A stretch of 64,000 nt of DNA from Lentzea albida (GCF_900111005.1 NZ_FOFV01000004.1:1-64000); one strand, 5' to 3'. Counted from the stretch's first letter, positions 15,860 through 24,918 are shown. Numbers and translations: made by a program. The notes: a model not told the origin generated them from the sequence alone.

Positions 15860-16201
15860 ATGTCGAATCAAGAGCCGGGCGGCTGCCGCGGCACGGTGAG
15901 CGCCGCGCCGCTGGACGCCGGCCAGGCCGTCGAGCTGGCCGCCGTCTTCAAGGCCCTGGGCGACCCGGTGCGGCTGCGGTTGCTGTCGATGATCGCGTCC
16001 CGCGAGGGCGGCGAGGTCTGCGTGTGCGAGCTGACCCCCGCCTTCGACCTGGCTCAGCCGACGATCTCCCACCACCTCAAGCTGCTGCGGCAGGCCGGGC
16101 TGGTGGACTGCGAACGGCGCGGGACCTGGGTGTACTACTGGGCTCTGCCCGCCACCCTCGACCGGCTCGCCGGGTTCCTGCGCACCTCCGTGACCACGTG
16201 A
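15860..16201 (+). CDS. arsR: ArsR-family arsenite-responsive repressor
   Basis: 113 residues. Winged helix with VFKALGDPVRLRLLSMI, recognition helix DLAQPTISHHLKLLRQAGL and wing RRGTWVYYW. The metal site is GEVCVCEL with C54 and C56, plus an N-terminal C9. The CxC pair in the alpha-3 helix is the classical As(III)/Sb(III) sensor. Start ATG follows the operator by 37 bases. Its stop overlaps the GTG of the aquaporin gene (GTGA), so repressor, channel and reductase are made together and autoregulated. Confidence 0.92.
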   Translation: MSNQEPGGCRGTVSAAPLDAGQAVELAAVFKALGDPVRLRLLSMIASREGGEVCVCELTPAFDLAQPTISHHLKLLRQAGLVDCERRGTWVYYWALPATLDRLAGFLRTSVTT

Positions 16202-16890
16202 CCGGCTCGCTCCGACGCCGGGCGGCCGCGGAAGCGCTCGGCACCGCGGCGCTGGTGGCCGTGGTCGTCGGCTCCGGGATGCAGGCCGCGACGTTGTCCC
16301 CGGACGTCGGCGTGCAGCTGCTCGCGAACTCGTTGGCCACGGTGTTCGGCCTCGGCGTGCTGATCGCGTTGTTCGGCCCCGTGTCGGGGGCGCACTTCAA
16401 CCCCGTGGTGACGCTGGCCGCGTGGTTCGTGCACCGCCCGCCGCTCAGGGAGGCAGGCGTCTACGTCAGCGCGCAGACGGCCGGGGCGATCGCCGGTGCG
16501 GTCGTGGCCAACGCGATGTTCGCCGAGCCGCTCGTCGCCTGGTCGACCCACCAGCGCGACGCCGGGAACCTGCTCGTCGGTGAGGTCGTGGCCACGGCGG
16601 GACTCGTCGCGCTGATCTTCGGCCTGCTCCGGTCCGGCAGGGAGAGCCTGCTCCCGGTGGCCGTGGCGGCCTTCATCGGCTCCGCCTACTGGTTCACGTC
16701 CTCGACCTCGTTCGCGAACCCGGCCGTCACGGTCGGCCGCGCCTTCACCGACACCTTCGCCGGGATCGCGCCCTCGTCCGTCGCCCCGTTCATCGCCGCC
16801 CAACTCCTCGGCGGCGTGGTCGGCCTGGTGGTCGTCGCCCTCGTCTTCAAGAGCCCGCACCCGTCCCGCGCCAAGGAGCCAACGCCGTGA
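16198..16890 (+). CDS. Aquaglyceroporin (MIP family) of the arsenic operon, AqpS-like
   Basis: 230 residues from GTG 16198, with six membrane segments and two half-helices. The pore motifs are HFNPVVT (first NPA site altered to NPV) and FANPAVT (second site intact). Placed between arsR and arsC it matches AqpS of Sinorhizobium meliloti, a channel that lets arsenite made by ArsC leak out down its gradient in place of an ArsB/Acr3 pump. No efflux pump gene is present here. Coupled to both neighbours by GTGA overlaps. Function is inferred from context and family. Confidence 0.88.
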   Translation: MTGSLRRRAAAEALGTAALVAVVVGSGMQAATLSPDVGVQLLANSLATVFGLGVLIALFGPVSGAHFNPVVTLAAWFVHRPPLREAGVYVSAQTAGAIAGAVVANAMFAEPLVAWSTHQRDAGNLLVGEVVATAGLVALIFGLLRSGRESLLPVAVAAFIGSAYWFTSSTSFANPAVTVGRAFTDTFAGIAPSSVAPFIAAQLLGGVVGLVVVALVFKSPHPSRAKEPTP

Positions 16891-17282
16891 GCCGTCCGTC
16901 CGTGCTGTTCGTCTGCGTGCACAACGCCGGCCGTTCCCAGATGGCCGCCGCCTTCCTGACCCACCTCGCCGGGGACCGCGTCGAGGTCCGCTCGGCGGGC
17001 TCGGCACCGGCCGGCGCGGTCAACCCGTCCGTCGTGGCGGCCATGGAGGAGGTCGGGATCGACATCTCCCGGGAGACGCCCAAGGTCCTGACCACCGACG
17101 CGGTGCGGGCCTCGGACGTCGTGATCACGATGGGCTGCGGGGACGCCTGCCCGTTCTTCCCGGGCAAGCGCTACCTGGACTGGACCCTCGAGGACCCGGC
17201 GGGCCAGGGCGTCGAGGCGGTCCGGCCCATCCGCGACGAGATCGAACGGCGGGTGCGCGGCCTCATCGAGGAGATCGGCTGA
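16887..17282 (+). CDS. arsC: Arsenate reductase, low-molecular-weight phosphatase type
   Basis: 131 residues from a GTG overlapping the aquaporin stop. The P-loop CVHNAGRS (C10-R16) is the CX5R anion site. Further cysteines in MGCGDACPFFPGKRYLDW give the relay pair used by thioredoxin- or mycothiol-dependent ArsC enzymes. The reaction is arsenate to arsenite. In this actinomycete the electron donor may be mycothiol/mycoredoxin or thioredoxin; the sequence does not decide. End of the operon; the next gene is convergent, 15 bases away. Confidence 0.92.
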   Translation: MSRPSVLFVCVHNAGRSQMAAAFLTHLAGDRVEVRSAGSAPAGAVNPSVVAAMEEVGIDISRETPKVLTTDAVRASDVVITMGCGDACPFFPGKRYLDWTLEDPAGQGVEAVRPIRDEIERRVRGLIEEIG

Positions 17283-17297
17283 CCCGCGCTCCCCTGC

Positions 17298-18131
17298 TCA
17301 GGCGGGCACCACGTCGGTCGACCGCGAGAGCTCCTGCCAGGTCTCGAGCTCCGCGCCGACGGCCGCGATCTTCGTGCGGACGTCGGCGAGCGTGGAGGTG
17401 CCCAGCGGCAGCCACGCCGGCATCTCCGGCAGGTCCGCGACGGTCAGGACCGCCTGAGCGGCCTTCGCCGGGTCGCCTTCCTGCAGGCCGTGGTTGGCCC
17501 CGGCCCACTCCCGCGACGCGCCACCGGTGGACGCGTAGTCGTCGATGACCCGTTCCACCTGGGCCAGCGACGACGAGGCGAGGAAGTCGGTGCGCAGCGG
17601 ACCCGGCTGCACCGAGGTGACCTGGATGCCGAGGGGCGCGAGTTCGAGGCGCAGCGCCTCGGTGATGCCCTCGAGCGCGAACTTCGTGGCGCTGTAGACG
17701 CCCCAGCCCGCCCACGCGACGACGCCGCCGGTCGAGCTGATGTTGAGGATGCGGCCACCGCGGGCGGCGCGCAGGACAGGCGTGACCGCGCGCAGGACGG
17801 TCAGCAGGCCGAAGACGTTGATGTCGAAGACCGCGCGGGCCTCGGCGTCGCTGGTCTCCTCGACGGCGCCGACGAGGCCGCGGCCCGCGTTGTTCACGAG
17901 GACGTCGATGCCGCCGAACCGGGCGACCGCCGCCCGCACGGCCGCATCGGCCTGGTCCTGGGACGTGACGTCGAGCGGCAGGGCGAGCAGAGCGTCGGAC
18001 CGGCCGAGGGCCTCCTCGATCGCGCGGGGGTCGCGAGCGGTGGCCACGACCGAATGGCCCCGCTCCAGCGCGGCCTTCGCGATCTCCAGACCCAGGCCGC
18101 GGGATGCTCCGGTGACGAACCAAACGGACAC
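17298..18131 (-). CDS. Short-chain dehydrogenase/reductase
   Basis: 277 residues from GTG 18131, chosen for GAGGAGA six bases upstream. NAD(P) motif TGASRGLGLEIA (6-17), the basic ATARDPR that favours NADPH, VNNAG near 83, and the catalytic Ser (ISSTGG), Tyr and Lys (YSATKFALEG) are all present. It belongs to the classical SDRs close to oxidoreductases of unknown substrate. The divergent XRE regulator at 18283 is the probable controller; this pairing is frequent in actinomycetes. Confidence 0.88.
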   Translation of the reverse strand: MSVWFVTGASRGLGLEIAKAALERGHSVVATARDPRAIEEALGRSDALLALPLDVTSQDQADAAVRAAVARFGGIDVLVNNAGRGLVGAVEETSDAEARAVFDINVFGLLTVLRAVTPVLRAARGGRILNISSTGGVVAWAGWGVYSATKFALEGITEALRLELAPLGIQVTSVQPGPLRTDFLASSSLAQVERVIDDYASTGGASREWAGANHGLQEGDPAKAAQAVLTVADLPEMPAWLPLGTSTLADVRTKIAAVGAELETWQELSRSTDVVPA

Positions 18132-18282
18132 GGTGTTCTCCTCAGCAGGACGTGGTTGACGCTTTCCATTACGTCCCACCGCAACCCCGATTCGAAGGGG
18201 ATGACTGGTACCCCTGATCGTGGCTCCGGCAGTACCACCCAGGAGCTGCCGGGCACCCCGCAGCGAGGCCATACTCGATCTC

Positions 18283-19152
18283 ATGACCAGTGGCGGTGAA
18301 CTCGGCGACTTCCTCACCTCACGCCGTGCGGCGCTGTCGCCGGAGGAGGTCGGCCTGCCCGCCGCGACGACACCGCGCCGGGTCAAGGGCCTGCGGCGCG
18401 CGGAGGTCGCGATCCTCGCCGGGGTCAGCGTCGACTACTACGTCAAGCTCGAGCAGGGTCGCGCGAAGAACGTCTCCGAGCAGGTCGCCACCGCCGTCGC
18501 GAGGGCGTTGCGGCTCGACGACGTCGAGAGCCGCTACTTCCTCTCGCTGCTGCAGGCCGAACCGTCCCGCCCGGCCACGACGCCGAGGGCCAGGCCCGCG
18601 CTGCAGTCCATGATCCGCGCCATGGAGGTGCCGGCCGTCATCCACGGGCCGTACCTCGAGATCCTCGGCATCAACCACGCCGGCAGGGCGTTGCTGGACG
18701 ACTTCGACGCCATGCCCGCCGAGGACCGCAACCTGGCGAAGTGGATGTTCCTGAACCCGCGGGCCCGCGTCGTCTACCGCGACTGGACCGAGATCGCCGC
18801 CGACGTCGTGGCCACGTTGCGCGCGTCGATGATCCCCGGCCGCGACAACGACGCGCTGTCGCGGATCGTCGGCGACCTGAGCACCCGGTCGGAGGAGTTC
18901 GCCGCCATGTGGGCGAGCTACCGGCTCTCCGAGCACCGGCACGGCGTCAAGCGCTTCTTCCACGAGGCCGTCGGCGACCTGCGACTCAACTGGCAGACCT
19001 TGCGACTGCCGGATTCCGACGGGCAGACGATCGTCGTCTACAGCGCCGACACCGGCTCACCGTCGGAGGAGAAGCTCCGCCTGCTCAGCAGTTGGACGGC
19101 GGGTGGCCGTCGCAGCGACGACCACCCGCGCGCGGTCACACCGCCTCAGTGA
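18283..19152 (+). CDS. XRE regulator with MmyB-like ligand domain
   Basis: 289 residues. Residues 8-80 form the helix-turn-helix (RVKGLRRAEVAILAGVSVDY, YVKLEQGRAKNVS). Residues 110-265 match the MmyB-like/PAS-like domain (PAVIHGPYLEILGINHAGRA, WMFLNPRARVVYRDW). These regulators usually sit next to, and repress, an SDR or similar oxidoreductase gene, as here. Its 3' end overlaps the convergent secreted-hydrolase gene by 17 bases. Confidence 0.87.
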   Translation: MTSGGELGDFLTSRRAALSPEEVGLPAATTPRRVKGLRRAEVAILAGVSVDYYVKLEQGRAKNVSEQVATAVARALRLDDVESRYFLSLLQAEPSRPATTPRARPALQSMIRAMEVPAVIHGPYLEILGINHAGRALLDDFDAMPAEDRNLAKWMFLNPRARVVYRDWTEIAADVVATLRASMIPGRDNDALSRIVGDLSTRSEEFAAMWASYRLSEHRHGVKRFFHEAVGDLRLNWQTLRLPDSDGQTIVVYSADTGSPSEEKLRLLSSWTAGGRRSDDHPRAVTPPQ

Positions 19153-21781
19153 CCTTCCCGGTCACCTCGAAGCCGATCCCGGTCGGCGACTGCCCTTCGA
19201 ACCTCAACCTGACCTGTTCCTCGCCCTCCGCCTCGGCGTCGGTGGTGGTCGGCACCTCGAACTCGACGGAGGTCTGGCCCGCCGGGACGAGGACGTAGAG
19301 GCCGAGCCTCGTGGCCGACAAGGGCCGTGAGGGCAGGGCTTCCTCACCCGAGTTGCGGATCAGCCACTGCGCGTTGACGTCCGTTGTGGACAGTTCCGTG
19401 CCGGAGGCCGGTGCCACCGCGGTGCCGAGGACCGCGACGGCCGAGTCGGCGGTCTCGGACAGGGTCAGCCGCCACTTCAGCGTGCCGCCCTCCGTCACAC
19501 TGCCGGTGACGGGCGTGACCACGACCTCCGGCGCAGGGTCGTCGTTGCGCACCAGCAGTCCGCCGGTCGCGGCACCCACCACCGCGTTGGAGATCGCCTG
19601 CACCGAAACGGAATGGCGGACGTCACCGCTCCACCTCGTGTTGCCGGTGTAGGTCACCGGCACCTCGGCGCGGTCCTGGCCCGCCTGCAACGTCACGAGC
19701 TTCGTCGTGGGCTGCCGGGTCGCCGGGTCGGTGTAGAAGAGCCGGATCACGCGCGTGCCGTCGCCGGTCGCGGTGACGACGATGTTGTGCGTCTGGGTGC
19801 CGGAGTCACCCTCGTCGACCGCGGTGACGACGGCGTCGACGCGGGGCAGCCGCGTCGGGGTCAACGGCACCAGGCCACCGTCCCAGCCGGACGCGTCGAT
19901 CAGCCACGCCTCACCGGACGCGGCCCCGGGAACCAGTTCCAGCGACGCCAGCCGGTCGAGCCCGGGCGGCAGCGGCACGCGGACTTCCTGCGCCCACAAC
20001 GAAGACGTGCGATCACTACCGGGAACGCCGGCCACCTGAACGGAGCCGAGCGAGTGCTTCTGTCCACTGTGGTCGATCACCGCCACACCGAACTCGGACG
20101 CCGCCGCGTTCGGCGGAACGGCCAGCCTCAGCGTCAGCTCGCGTGCACCGTCCAGCGACACCGGTTCGGCCGGCGTGACGACACCGGGCTGCCCCGCCGC
20201 CGACCACTTCAGCGCGACGGAAAGGCGTTCGGGCTGCGCCACAGCCCCGCGGAAACCGACGAAGTGCGGCGACCGCGCGGTGCTGCACCCGACCGCGACG
20301 TCGCGGGACGTCTGCTGGCAGACGCGGGCGATGCCGGACGTGGCGGTGGACCCGCCGGGCACCACGAACGGCCTGCGGTCGGCCCCGACCGCGTGCGACA
20401 GGACGCGAGCCGGGTCGGCGGACGGCGCGCGGACACCGGATCCGTCGAGGAGCGGCAGCACGGACTCGTCCCGGCCGAGGAACAGCCGGGCGGACGCGGC
20501 GACGTAGGTGGCGCCCATCTTCTGCTGCTGCTCGGCGGTCAGGCGGGTGGCCGTGCCGGGCGCGCACAGCGGGTCCGGCGGCTGGCCGGGCCAGAAGTCG
20601 TCGGACGCCGGCGCCTCCGCCTGGCCGGGGGTCCACTCGCTGTTGAAGTAGTTGTGGTTCGCGCCGACCATGTAGAGCGCGCTGTGCAACGCCTCACCGC
20701 AGCTCAGCCCGCGGGTCTGGTCGACGAACACCTGCCCCTGCAGGTCGGACACGTCCCCGTCACAACCGGGCAGGAACGTCACCGAGGGCACGTCCGGCGC
20801 CGGGTTGTGACCGAAGATCGTGGGCCCGACCAGCACGTCACCGCGGATGTCCCACCGCACCGGACCGCTGAACCCGGTGTCACCGGGCGGCGGCGTGAGG
20901 CTGTCCGTGGCGGCGCGGTTGACCCCCTCACCACCGCGCGAGTGGCCCACGAGCAGCACGTTCGCCATGTCGGCCCGCACTCCACCCGGCACGGACCCCT
21001 GCCCGGACGACCAGTCCGCCCACTTCGCCAGGTGGTGGCGCACCAGCGACGACCGCCCCTGCGCACCGGCGTCGGCCGTCAGCGCGTCCTGGGCGTTGAT
21101 GCCGTTGGCGGAGATCGACACCGTCAGGTACCCCTGCGACGCCAGCAACTGCTGCGCCTTCAGGTACCCCTTGTGGCTCGGCACGGCCCTCAACCCGCTG
21201 GAGCACGGCCATTCCATCGCGATCCGGTTCGGATCCGACTTGCTGTAGCAGGTGAAGTGCCTGCCGTGCAGGAAGAGCACGAGCGGCCGGGCGCCGGGCG
21301 CGTCCTTCGGCGCGACGACGACGCCCTCCATCTCGATCGGCGCCGCGTACTCGGGCAGCCGGACCGGGTCGAGCGCGTACTCACCGGTCGTGGTGGCGTA
21401 CGGCCCCGGCGTGCCGGGATCGACGTCCGCCGCGGGCCGCGGCGCGGGCAGCTCGGGCACGGACAGCCCCGGTGCCGAGGGTTCGACGACGTCCAGCCGC
21501 CTGCCCGCCGACCGGACCTGCAGCGCGGCGGGGTCCTGGAGCTCGGCCTGCACCGTGAAGCTGCGCAGGTCGGCCGACTCGCGGGCCCGGCCGAGGAACC
21601 GGTCGCCCTCCCAGAACTCCACACCCGCGTCGAGCAGCGGCATCGGCGCGGAGGTGGTCCATCTGACGACGTTCCCGGAGACGGTCCAGCCGGGTGGTGG
21701 TTCCGGCGCGGCCGACGCGGACGGCGCCGGTAGAACCGCGGCGAGAAGAACGGGCAGGAACAGCGCGACAGCACGGCGCAT
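19136..21781 (-). CDS. Large secreted alpha/beta-hydrolase with C-terminal beta domains
   Basis: 881 residues. Signal peptide RRAVALFLPVLLAAVLPAPS ending ASA-A near residue 25. An N-terminal beta module (about 30-110) precedes an alpha/beta-hydrolase core with PLVLFLHGRHFTCYSKSD and nucleophile elbow GHSRGGE (S281). The region around 430-640 is a carbohydrate-binding-like beta sandwich, and the last 250 residues include a Calx-beta-like module (SVTEGGTLKWRLTLSETADS). Secreted proteins of this layout occur across Streptomyces and Pseudonocardiales as uncharacterised lipase or esterase homologues. Substrate unknown. No sortase or membrane anchor is visible, so it is probably released. Confidence 0.75.
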   Translation of the reverse strand: MRRAVALFLPVLLAAVLPAPSASAAPEPPPGWTVSGNVVRWTTSAPMPLLDAGVEFWEGDRFLGRARESADLRSFTVQAELQDPAALQVRSAGRRLDVVEPSAPGLSVPELPAPRPAADVDPGTPGPYATTTGEYALDPVRLPEYAAPIEMEGVVVAPKDAPGARPLVLFLHGRHFTCYSKSDPNRIAMEWPCSSGLRAVPSHKGYLKAQQLLASQGYLTVSISANGINAQDALTADAGAQGRSSLVRHHLAKWADWSSGQGSVPGGVRADMANVLLVGHSRGGEGVNRAATDSLTPPPGDTGFSGPVRWDIRGDVLVGPTIFGHNPAPDVPSVTFLPGCDGDVSDLQGQVFVDQTRGLSCGEALHSALYMVGANHNYFNSEWTPGQAEAPASDDFWPGQPPDPLCAPGTATRLTAEQQQKMGATYVAASARLFLGRDESVLPLLDGSGVRAPSADPARVLSHAVGADRRPFVVPGGSTATSGIARVCQQTSRDVAVGCSTARSPHFVGFRGAVAQPERLSVALKWSAAGQPGVVTPAEPVSLDGARELTLRLAVPPNAAASEFGVAVIDHSGQKHSLGSVQVAGVPGSDRTSSLWAQEVRVPLPPGLDRLASLELVPGAASGEAWLIDASGWDGGLVPLTPTRLPRVDAVVTAVDEGDSGTQTHNIVVTATGDGTRVIRLFYTDPATRQPTTKLVTLQAGQDRAEVPVTYTGNTRWSGDVRHSVSVQAISNAVVGAATGGLLVRNDDPAPEVVVTPVTGSVTEGGTLKWRLTLSETADSAVAVLGTAVAPASGTELSTTDVNAQWLIRNSGEEALPSRPLSATRLGLYVLVPAGQTSVEFEVPTTTDAEAEGEEQVRLRFEGQSPTGIGFEVTGKVTEAV

Positions 21782-22044
21782 GTGTGGGTCCCCCTCAAAA
21801 AGGATCCACTCCGTTCTATCGACGCTCGACAGCGCGGTGCGAGGAATTCAGCGCGGAATCCGCCAAACAAAACAAAGACCCGACGAGCGTATTGGGCCAT
21901 TCGGTCTAAAATGGCATGAAAAATCGAATAAGCGCCGGTCCGGCACGTCAACCGGAGCCGCAGAGCCCTCTGCGCGAACCAGTCGATTTACCGGGAAATC
22001 ACCTGGGACCACGCCGCGCAAGCATTTCGAGCACGGCCGAAATA
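21782..22044. other. Upstream region of the secreted hydrolase
   Basis: About 260 bases without a supported gene. It is A+T-rich for this genome near 21860-21930 and probably holds the promoter of the minus-strand secreted protein. No clear boxes can be named. Confidence 0.4.
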
Positions 22045-22206
22045 TCAGCGCTCCCGCTCGTCGGCACCGTGCTCGTTCTGACTCAGCTTGTTCCACGTCG
22101 AGGTCAGCTCCGCCCGGATGCGGGCCACGCGGACGCCGAACGCCTCGCGGATCTCCTGGGGGTCGACTTCGTCGGGGACGCCGTGGTCGGGCTGCTCGGC
22201 GGTCAT
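22045..22206 (-). CDS. 53-residue hypothetical protein
   Basis: Acidic small protein (MTAEQPDHGVPDEVDPQEIR) ending in a helix (FGVRVARIRAELTSTWNKLS). An upstream in-frame start at 22257 would add 17 residues but crowds the divergent gene at 22275. No ribosome binding site is clear. Codon use is typical of the host. Function unknown. Confidence 0.45.
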   Translation of the reverse strand: MTAEQPDHGVPDEVDPQEIREAFGVRVARIRAELTSTWNKLSQNEHGADERER

Positions 22207-22274
22207 GGCGGGTGGAGTACCGCGATCGCGTCCTGCTCCAAACGTGCTCCCCGTCACTGCCTAGGATCGAACAG

Positions 22275-22871
22275 GTGAGCACCCACCTCTACCTGCTGCG
22301 CCACGGCCAGACCGAGTGGTCCGAGAGCGGCAGGCACACGGGACGCACTGACATCGAGCTGACGCCCGAGGGCGAGCAGCAGGCACGGCGGGCGGGGGCG
22401 GTGCTCGCTCGGTTGCGGGGCACCGACCAGGCGCCCGCGCTCGTGCTGACGAGCCCCCGGCAGCGCGCCACCCGGACGGCCGCGCTGGCCGGGCTGGAGG
22501 TCGGCGGCACGACCGAGGACCTGGCCGAGTGGGACTACGGCGACTACGAGGGCATCACCACGCCGCAGATCCGCGAGCGCGTGCCGGGCTGGACGGTGTG
22601 GACGCACCCGATGCCGAACGGCGAGACGCACGCGGAGGTGCAGGAGCGGGCCCGCAAGGTGCTCGGCGAGGTGCGCAAGATCCTGCCCGGCGGTGACGTG
22701 GTGCTGGTGGGTCACGGGCACTTCAGCCGCGTCCTGATCGCGGCGTGGCTGGGTCTCGCGCCGGACCAGGGTGTCCACTTCGGACTGGACCCGGCCGGCA
22801 TCTGCCAGCTGGGCGACGAGCGGGGCGACCCGCAGGTGCGCAGGCTCAACGTGCCTGCCTGGGAGGTGTGA
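22275..22871 (+). CDS. Histidine phosphatase (phosphoglycerate mutase-like)
   Basis: 198 residues from GTG 22275. The RHG motif LYLLRHGQTEW starts at residue 5, the second active-site signature is VVLVGHGHFSRVL, and the Glu in LAEWDYGDYEG is in place. This branch includes broad acid phosphatases and phosphoglycerate-mutase-like enzymes of actinobacteria rather than glycolytic Gpm. Its TGA overlaps the ATG of the acetyltransferase gene, so the two are co-translated. Confidence 0.87.
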   Translation: MSTHLYLLRHGQTEWSESGRHTGRTDIELTPEGEQQARRAGAVLARLRGTDQAPALVLTSPRQRATRTAALAGLEVGGTTEDLAEWDYGDYEGITTPQIRERVPGWTVWTHPMPNGETHAEVQERARKVLGEVRKILPGGDVVLVGHGHFSRVLIAAWLGLAPDQGVHFGLDPAGICQLGDERGDPQVRRLNVPAWEV

Positions 22872-23344
22872 TGATCCGGCGGGTGGAACCGCGTGACGTC
22901 GACGCGGTCGTGCGGCTGGTGCACGAGCTGGCGCTCTACGAGAAGGCGCCCGAGCAGTGCAAGCTCACGCCGGAACAGTTGCACACCGCGTTGTTCGGCG
23001 AGCACCCCGCGCTGTTCGGTCATGTGGCCGAAGTGGACGGTCAGGTCGTCGGCATCGCCCTGTGGTTCCTCAACTTCTCGACGTGGGACGGCGTGCACGG
23101 CATCTACCTCGAGGACCTCTACGTCACGCCGGAACAGCGCGGCAGGGGCTTCGGGAAGCAGTTGCTGGAAGCGCTTGCCCAGGAGTGCATCAGGAAGGGA
23201 TACACCCGCCTGCAGTGGTGGGTGCTCAACTGGAACGAGCCGAGCATCGGGTTCTACAAGTCCTTGGGCGCCATACCGATGGACGAGTGGACGGTCATGC
23301 GCGTCGCGGACGAAGCCCTGGTCAGGCTCGGTTCTGCACTCTGA
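22871..23344 (+). CDS. GNAT acetyltransferase, SSAT-like
   Basis: 157 residues. Acetyl-CoA loop EQRGRGFGKQLLEAL, preceded by GIYLEDLYVTP, and the segment LWFLNFSTWDG is typical of the spermidine/spermine N1-acetyltransferase-2 branch, as is LVHELALYEKAPEQ near the N-terminus. Substrates in this branch are polyamines or thialysine-like amines; which one is used here is not evident. Coupled to the phosphatase-like gene upstream. Confidence 0.85.
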   Translation: MIRRVEPRDVDAVVRLVHELALYEKAPEQCKLTPEQLHTALFGEHPALFGHVAEVDGQVVGIALWFLNFSTWDGVHGIYLEDLYVTPEQRGRGFGKQLLEALAQECIRKGYTRLQWWVLNWNEPSIGFYKSLGAIPMDEWTVMRVADEALVRLGSAL

Positions 23345-23470
23345 AGGTTGAGGGATGGTCTCGAAAGGCTCACGAAACGGGAATTCCACACAGGACGGGT
23401 CCGCCGTGCTGGCAGCGTCCCCGCTCGCCGATCCCCCGGCACACAGCAAGAGTGGAAAGAAGGAAAGACC

Positions 23471-23896
23471 GTGGACCCGTCACAGCCGACTCTCACCGAG
23501 GCCGACACCGCCGCACTGCTGGGCTCGCTCGCCGTCTTCGGCGTCATCGCCCTGGTCGCCGCCGTCATCGGCATCATCGTCATGTGGAAGGTCTTCGCCA
23601 AGGCCGGTCAGCCGGGCTGGGCGTCGATCATCCCGATCTACAACTTCTACGTGATGACGAAGATCGCCGGCCGTCCGGGCTGGTGGACGGTTCTCCTGCT
23701 GATCCCGTTCGTGAACGTCGTCGTGCTCGCGATCCTGTCGATCGACATCGCGAAGTCGTTCGGCAAGGACGCCGTCTTCGGCATCGTCGGCCTCTTCCTG
23801 TTCAGCATCATCGGCTACGCGATCCTCGGCTTCGGCAACGCGCAGTACCGCGGCCCGGCCGCTCTGGTCGGCCAGCAGGCCGCGTACCGGGGCTGA
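23471..23896 (+). CDS. DUF5684-type membrane protein
   Basis: 141 residues from GTG 23471, with GAAGGAAAG upstream. Three to four membrane helices (LAVFGVIALVAAVIGIIVMW, WWTVLLLIPFVNVVVLAILS, FGIVGLFLFSIIGYAILGFG) and the conserved KAGQPGWASIIPIYNFYVMT loop identify the family, which is widespread and often encoded near signal-peptidase or secretion genes. Function is unknown. Single-gene unit. Confidence 0.8.
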   Translation: MDPSQPTLTEADTAALLGSLAVFGVIALVAAVIGIIVMWKVFAKAGQPGWASIIPIYNFYVMTKIAGRPGWWTVLLLIPFVNVVVLAILSIDIAKSFGKDAVFGIVGLFLFSIIGYAILGFGNAQYRGPAALVGQQAAYRG

Positions 23897-23962
23897 CACC
23901 CGAACACGTCGAGGCCGGGCCTGGAACAACCCCTGTTGCTCCGGGCCCGGCCTTCGCCGTTC

Positions 23963-24775
23963 TCAGACCATCCCGACGGCGCCGTACGTGGACGCGTCGG
24001 CGGCGGCGGACGCGCCGGGCAGCTCCCCGTCGGCCCTCCAGTGGGCCGCGAGCACCAGTCCGGGCTCGAGCAGCTTCAACCCGCAGAGGAAGTCCTCGAC
24101 GTCCTGCTTGGACCGCGGCACGAGGTCCAGGTCCATGCCGTCCGCGAGCTCGACGAGCCGGCCGACGAGTTCGGGCTCCATGTCCTTCGTGAGGTGCGTC
24201 AGCGCGAGGATGCTGCCCTCAGTCAGCGCGGCCCGGTAGCGGGCGACGACTCCGGCGGGCTCTTCGGTGACGTACGGCAGGACACCGACCATCAACACGG
24301 CGGTCGGCTGCGTGAAGTCGATGAGACGACGGGTCTCCGGGTGCCGCAGCACGGCGCCGACGTCACCGATGTCGGACTGCACGATGGCGGCGTTGAGGTT
24401 GTCGCGCAGCATCGTGCGGGCGTGGGCGACGGTCACCGGGTCGCGGTCGACGTAGACGACCTTGCAGGACGGGTCGATGCCCTGGGCGACCTCGTGGACG
24501 TTGCCGGCGGTCGGGATGCCGCTGCCCAGGTCGAGGAACTGCCGGATGCCGTGCTCCTCGACGCACAGGCGCACCACGCGGCGGGAGAAGGACCTGATCA
24601 TCCGGGCTATCTCGGCCACGGGGTACATCTTGATGCTCTCCTCGGCGACCGTGCGGTCGACCGCGAAGTTGTGCGCGCCGCCGAGGTAGTAGTCGAACAG
24701 GCGAGCCAGATTTGGGCGTTCGGAATCGCCGTTTGTGGTCACCCGCTGCGGGCCGTCCTGCACTGCGCACCTCAC
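23963..24775 (-). CDS. DUF574-family SAM-dependent methyltransferase
   Basis: 270 residues from GTG 24775, preferred because CGGGA lies five bases upstream; GTG 24808 and 24742 are alternatives. LFDYYLGGAHNFAVDR, FLDLGSGIPT, VVYVDRDPVTVAHA and the TALTHLTK-like end are diagnostic of this actinomycete family (PF04672). Such proteins are highly multiplied in Streptomyces, often near XRE regulators. No substrate is established. Here it stands alone. Confidence 0.85.
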   Translation of the reverse strand: MRCAVQDGPQRVTTNGDSERPNLARLFDYYLGGAHNFAVDRTVAEESIKMYPVAEIARMIRSFSRRVVRLCVEEHGIRQFLDLGSGIPTAGNVHEVAQGIDPSCKVVYVDRDPVTVAHARTMLRDNLNAAIVQSDIGDVGAVLRHPETRRLIDFTQPTAVLMVGVLPYVTEEPAGVVARYRAALTEGSILALTHLTKDMEPELVGRLVELADGMDLDLVPRSKQDVEDFLCGLKLLEPGLVLAAHWRADGELPGASAAADASTYGAVGMV

Positions 24776-24860
24776 CCTGCTCCCGAGCGGCGCGAACGCT
24801 GGGGGCACGGTAACCGGCTACTCCGTTCGTGTCCATCCACCATTAGTGAACACGCAGGGT

Positions 24861-24890
24861 GATGGCCCCCGGCCGGAGCCGAGGGCCATC
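24861..24890 (-). terminator. Hairpin after the protease gene
   Basis: GATGGCCC (24861-24868) pairs with GGGCCATC (24883-24890), 29 bases beyond the protease stop on the minus strand. There is no T-run, as is usual in high-GC actinobacteria. Confidence 0.6.
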
Positions 24891-24918
24891 GCAGGGTTAC
24901 CGCTGGTGGAGCCGTGTG

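Noticed and set aside
19613..21733. A 706-residue plus-strand frame opposite the secreted hydrolase
   Set aside because: Shadow of the 881-residue gene, which has a signal peptide and hydrolase motif; the shadow has no domain.
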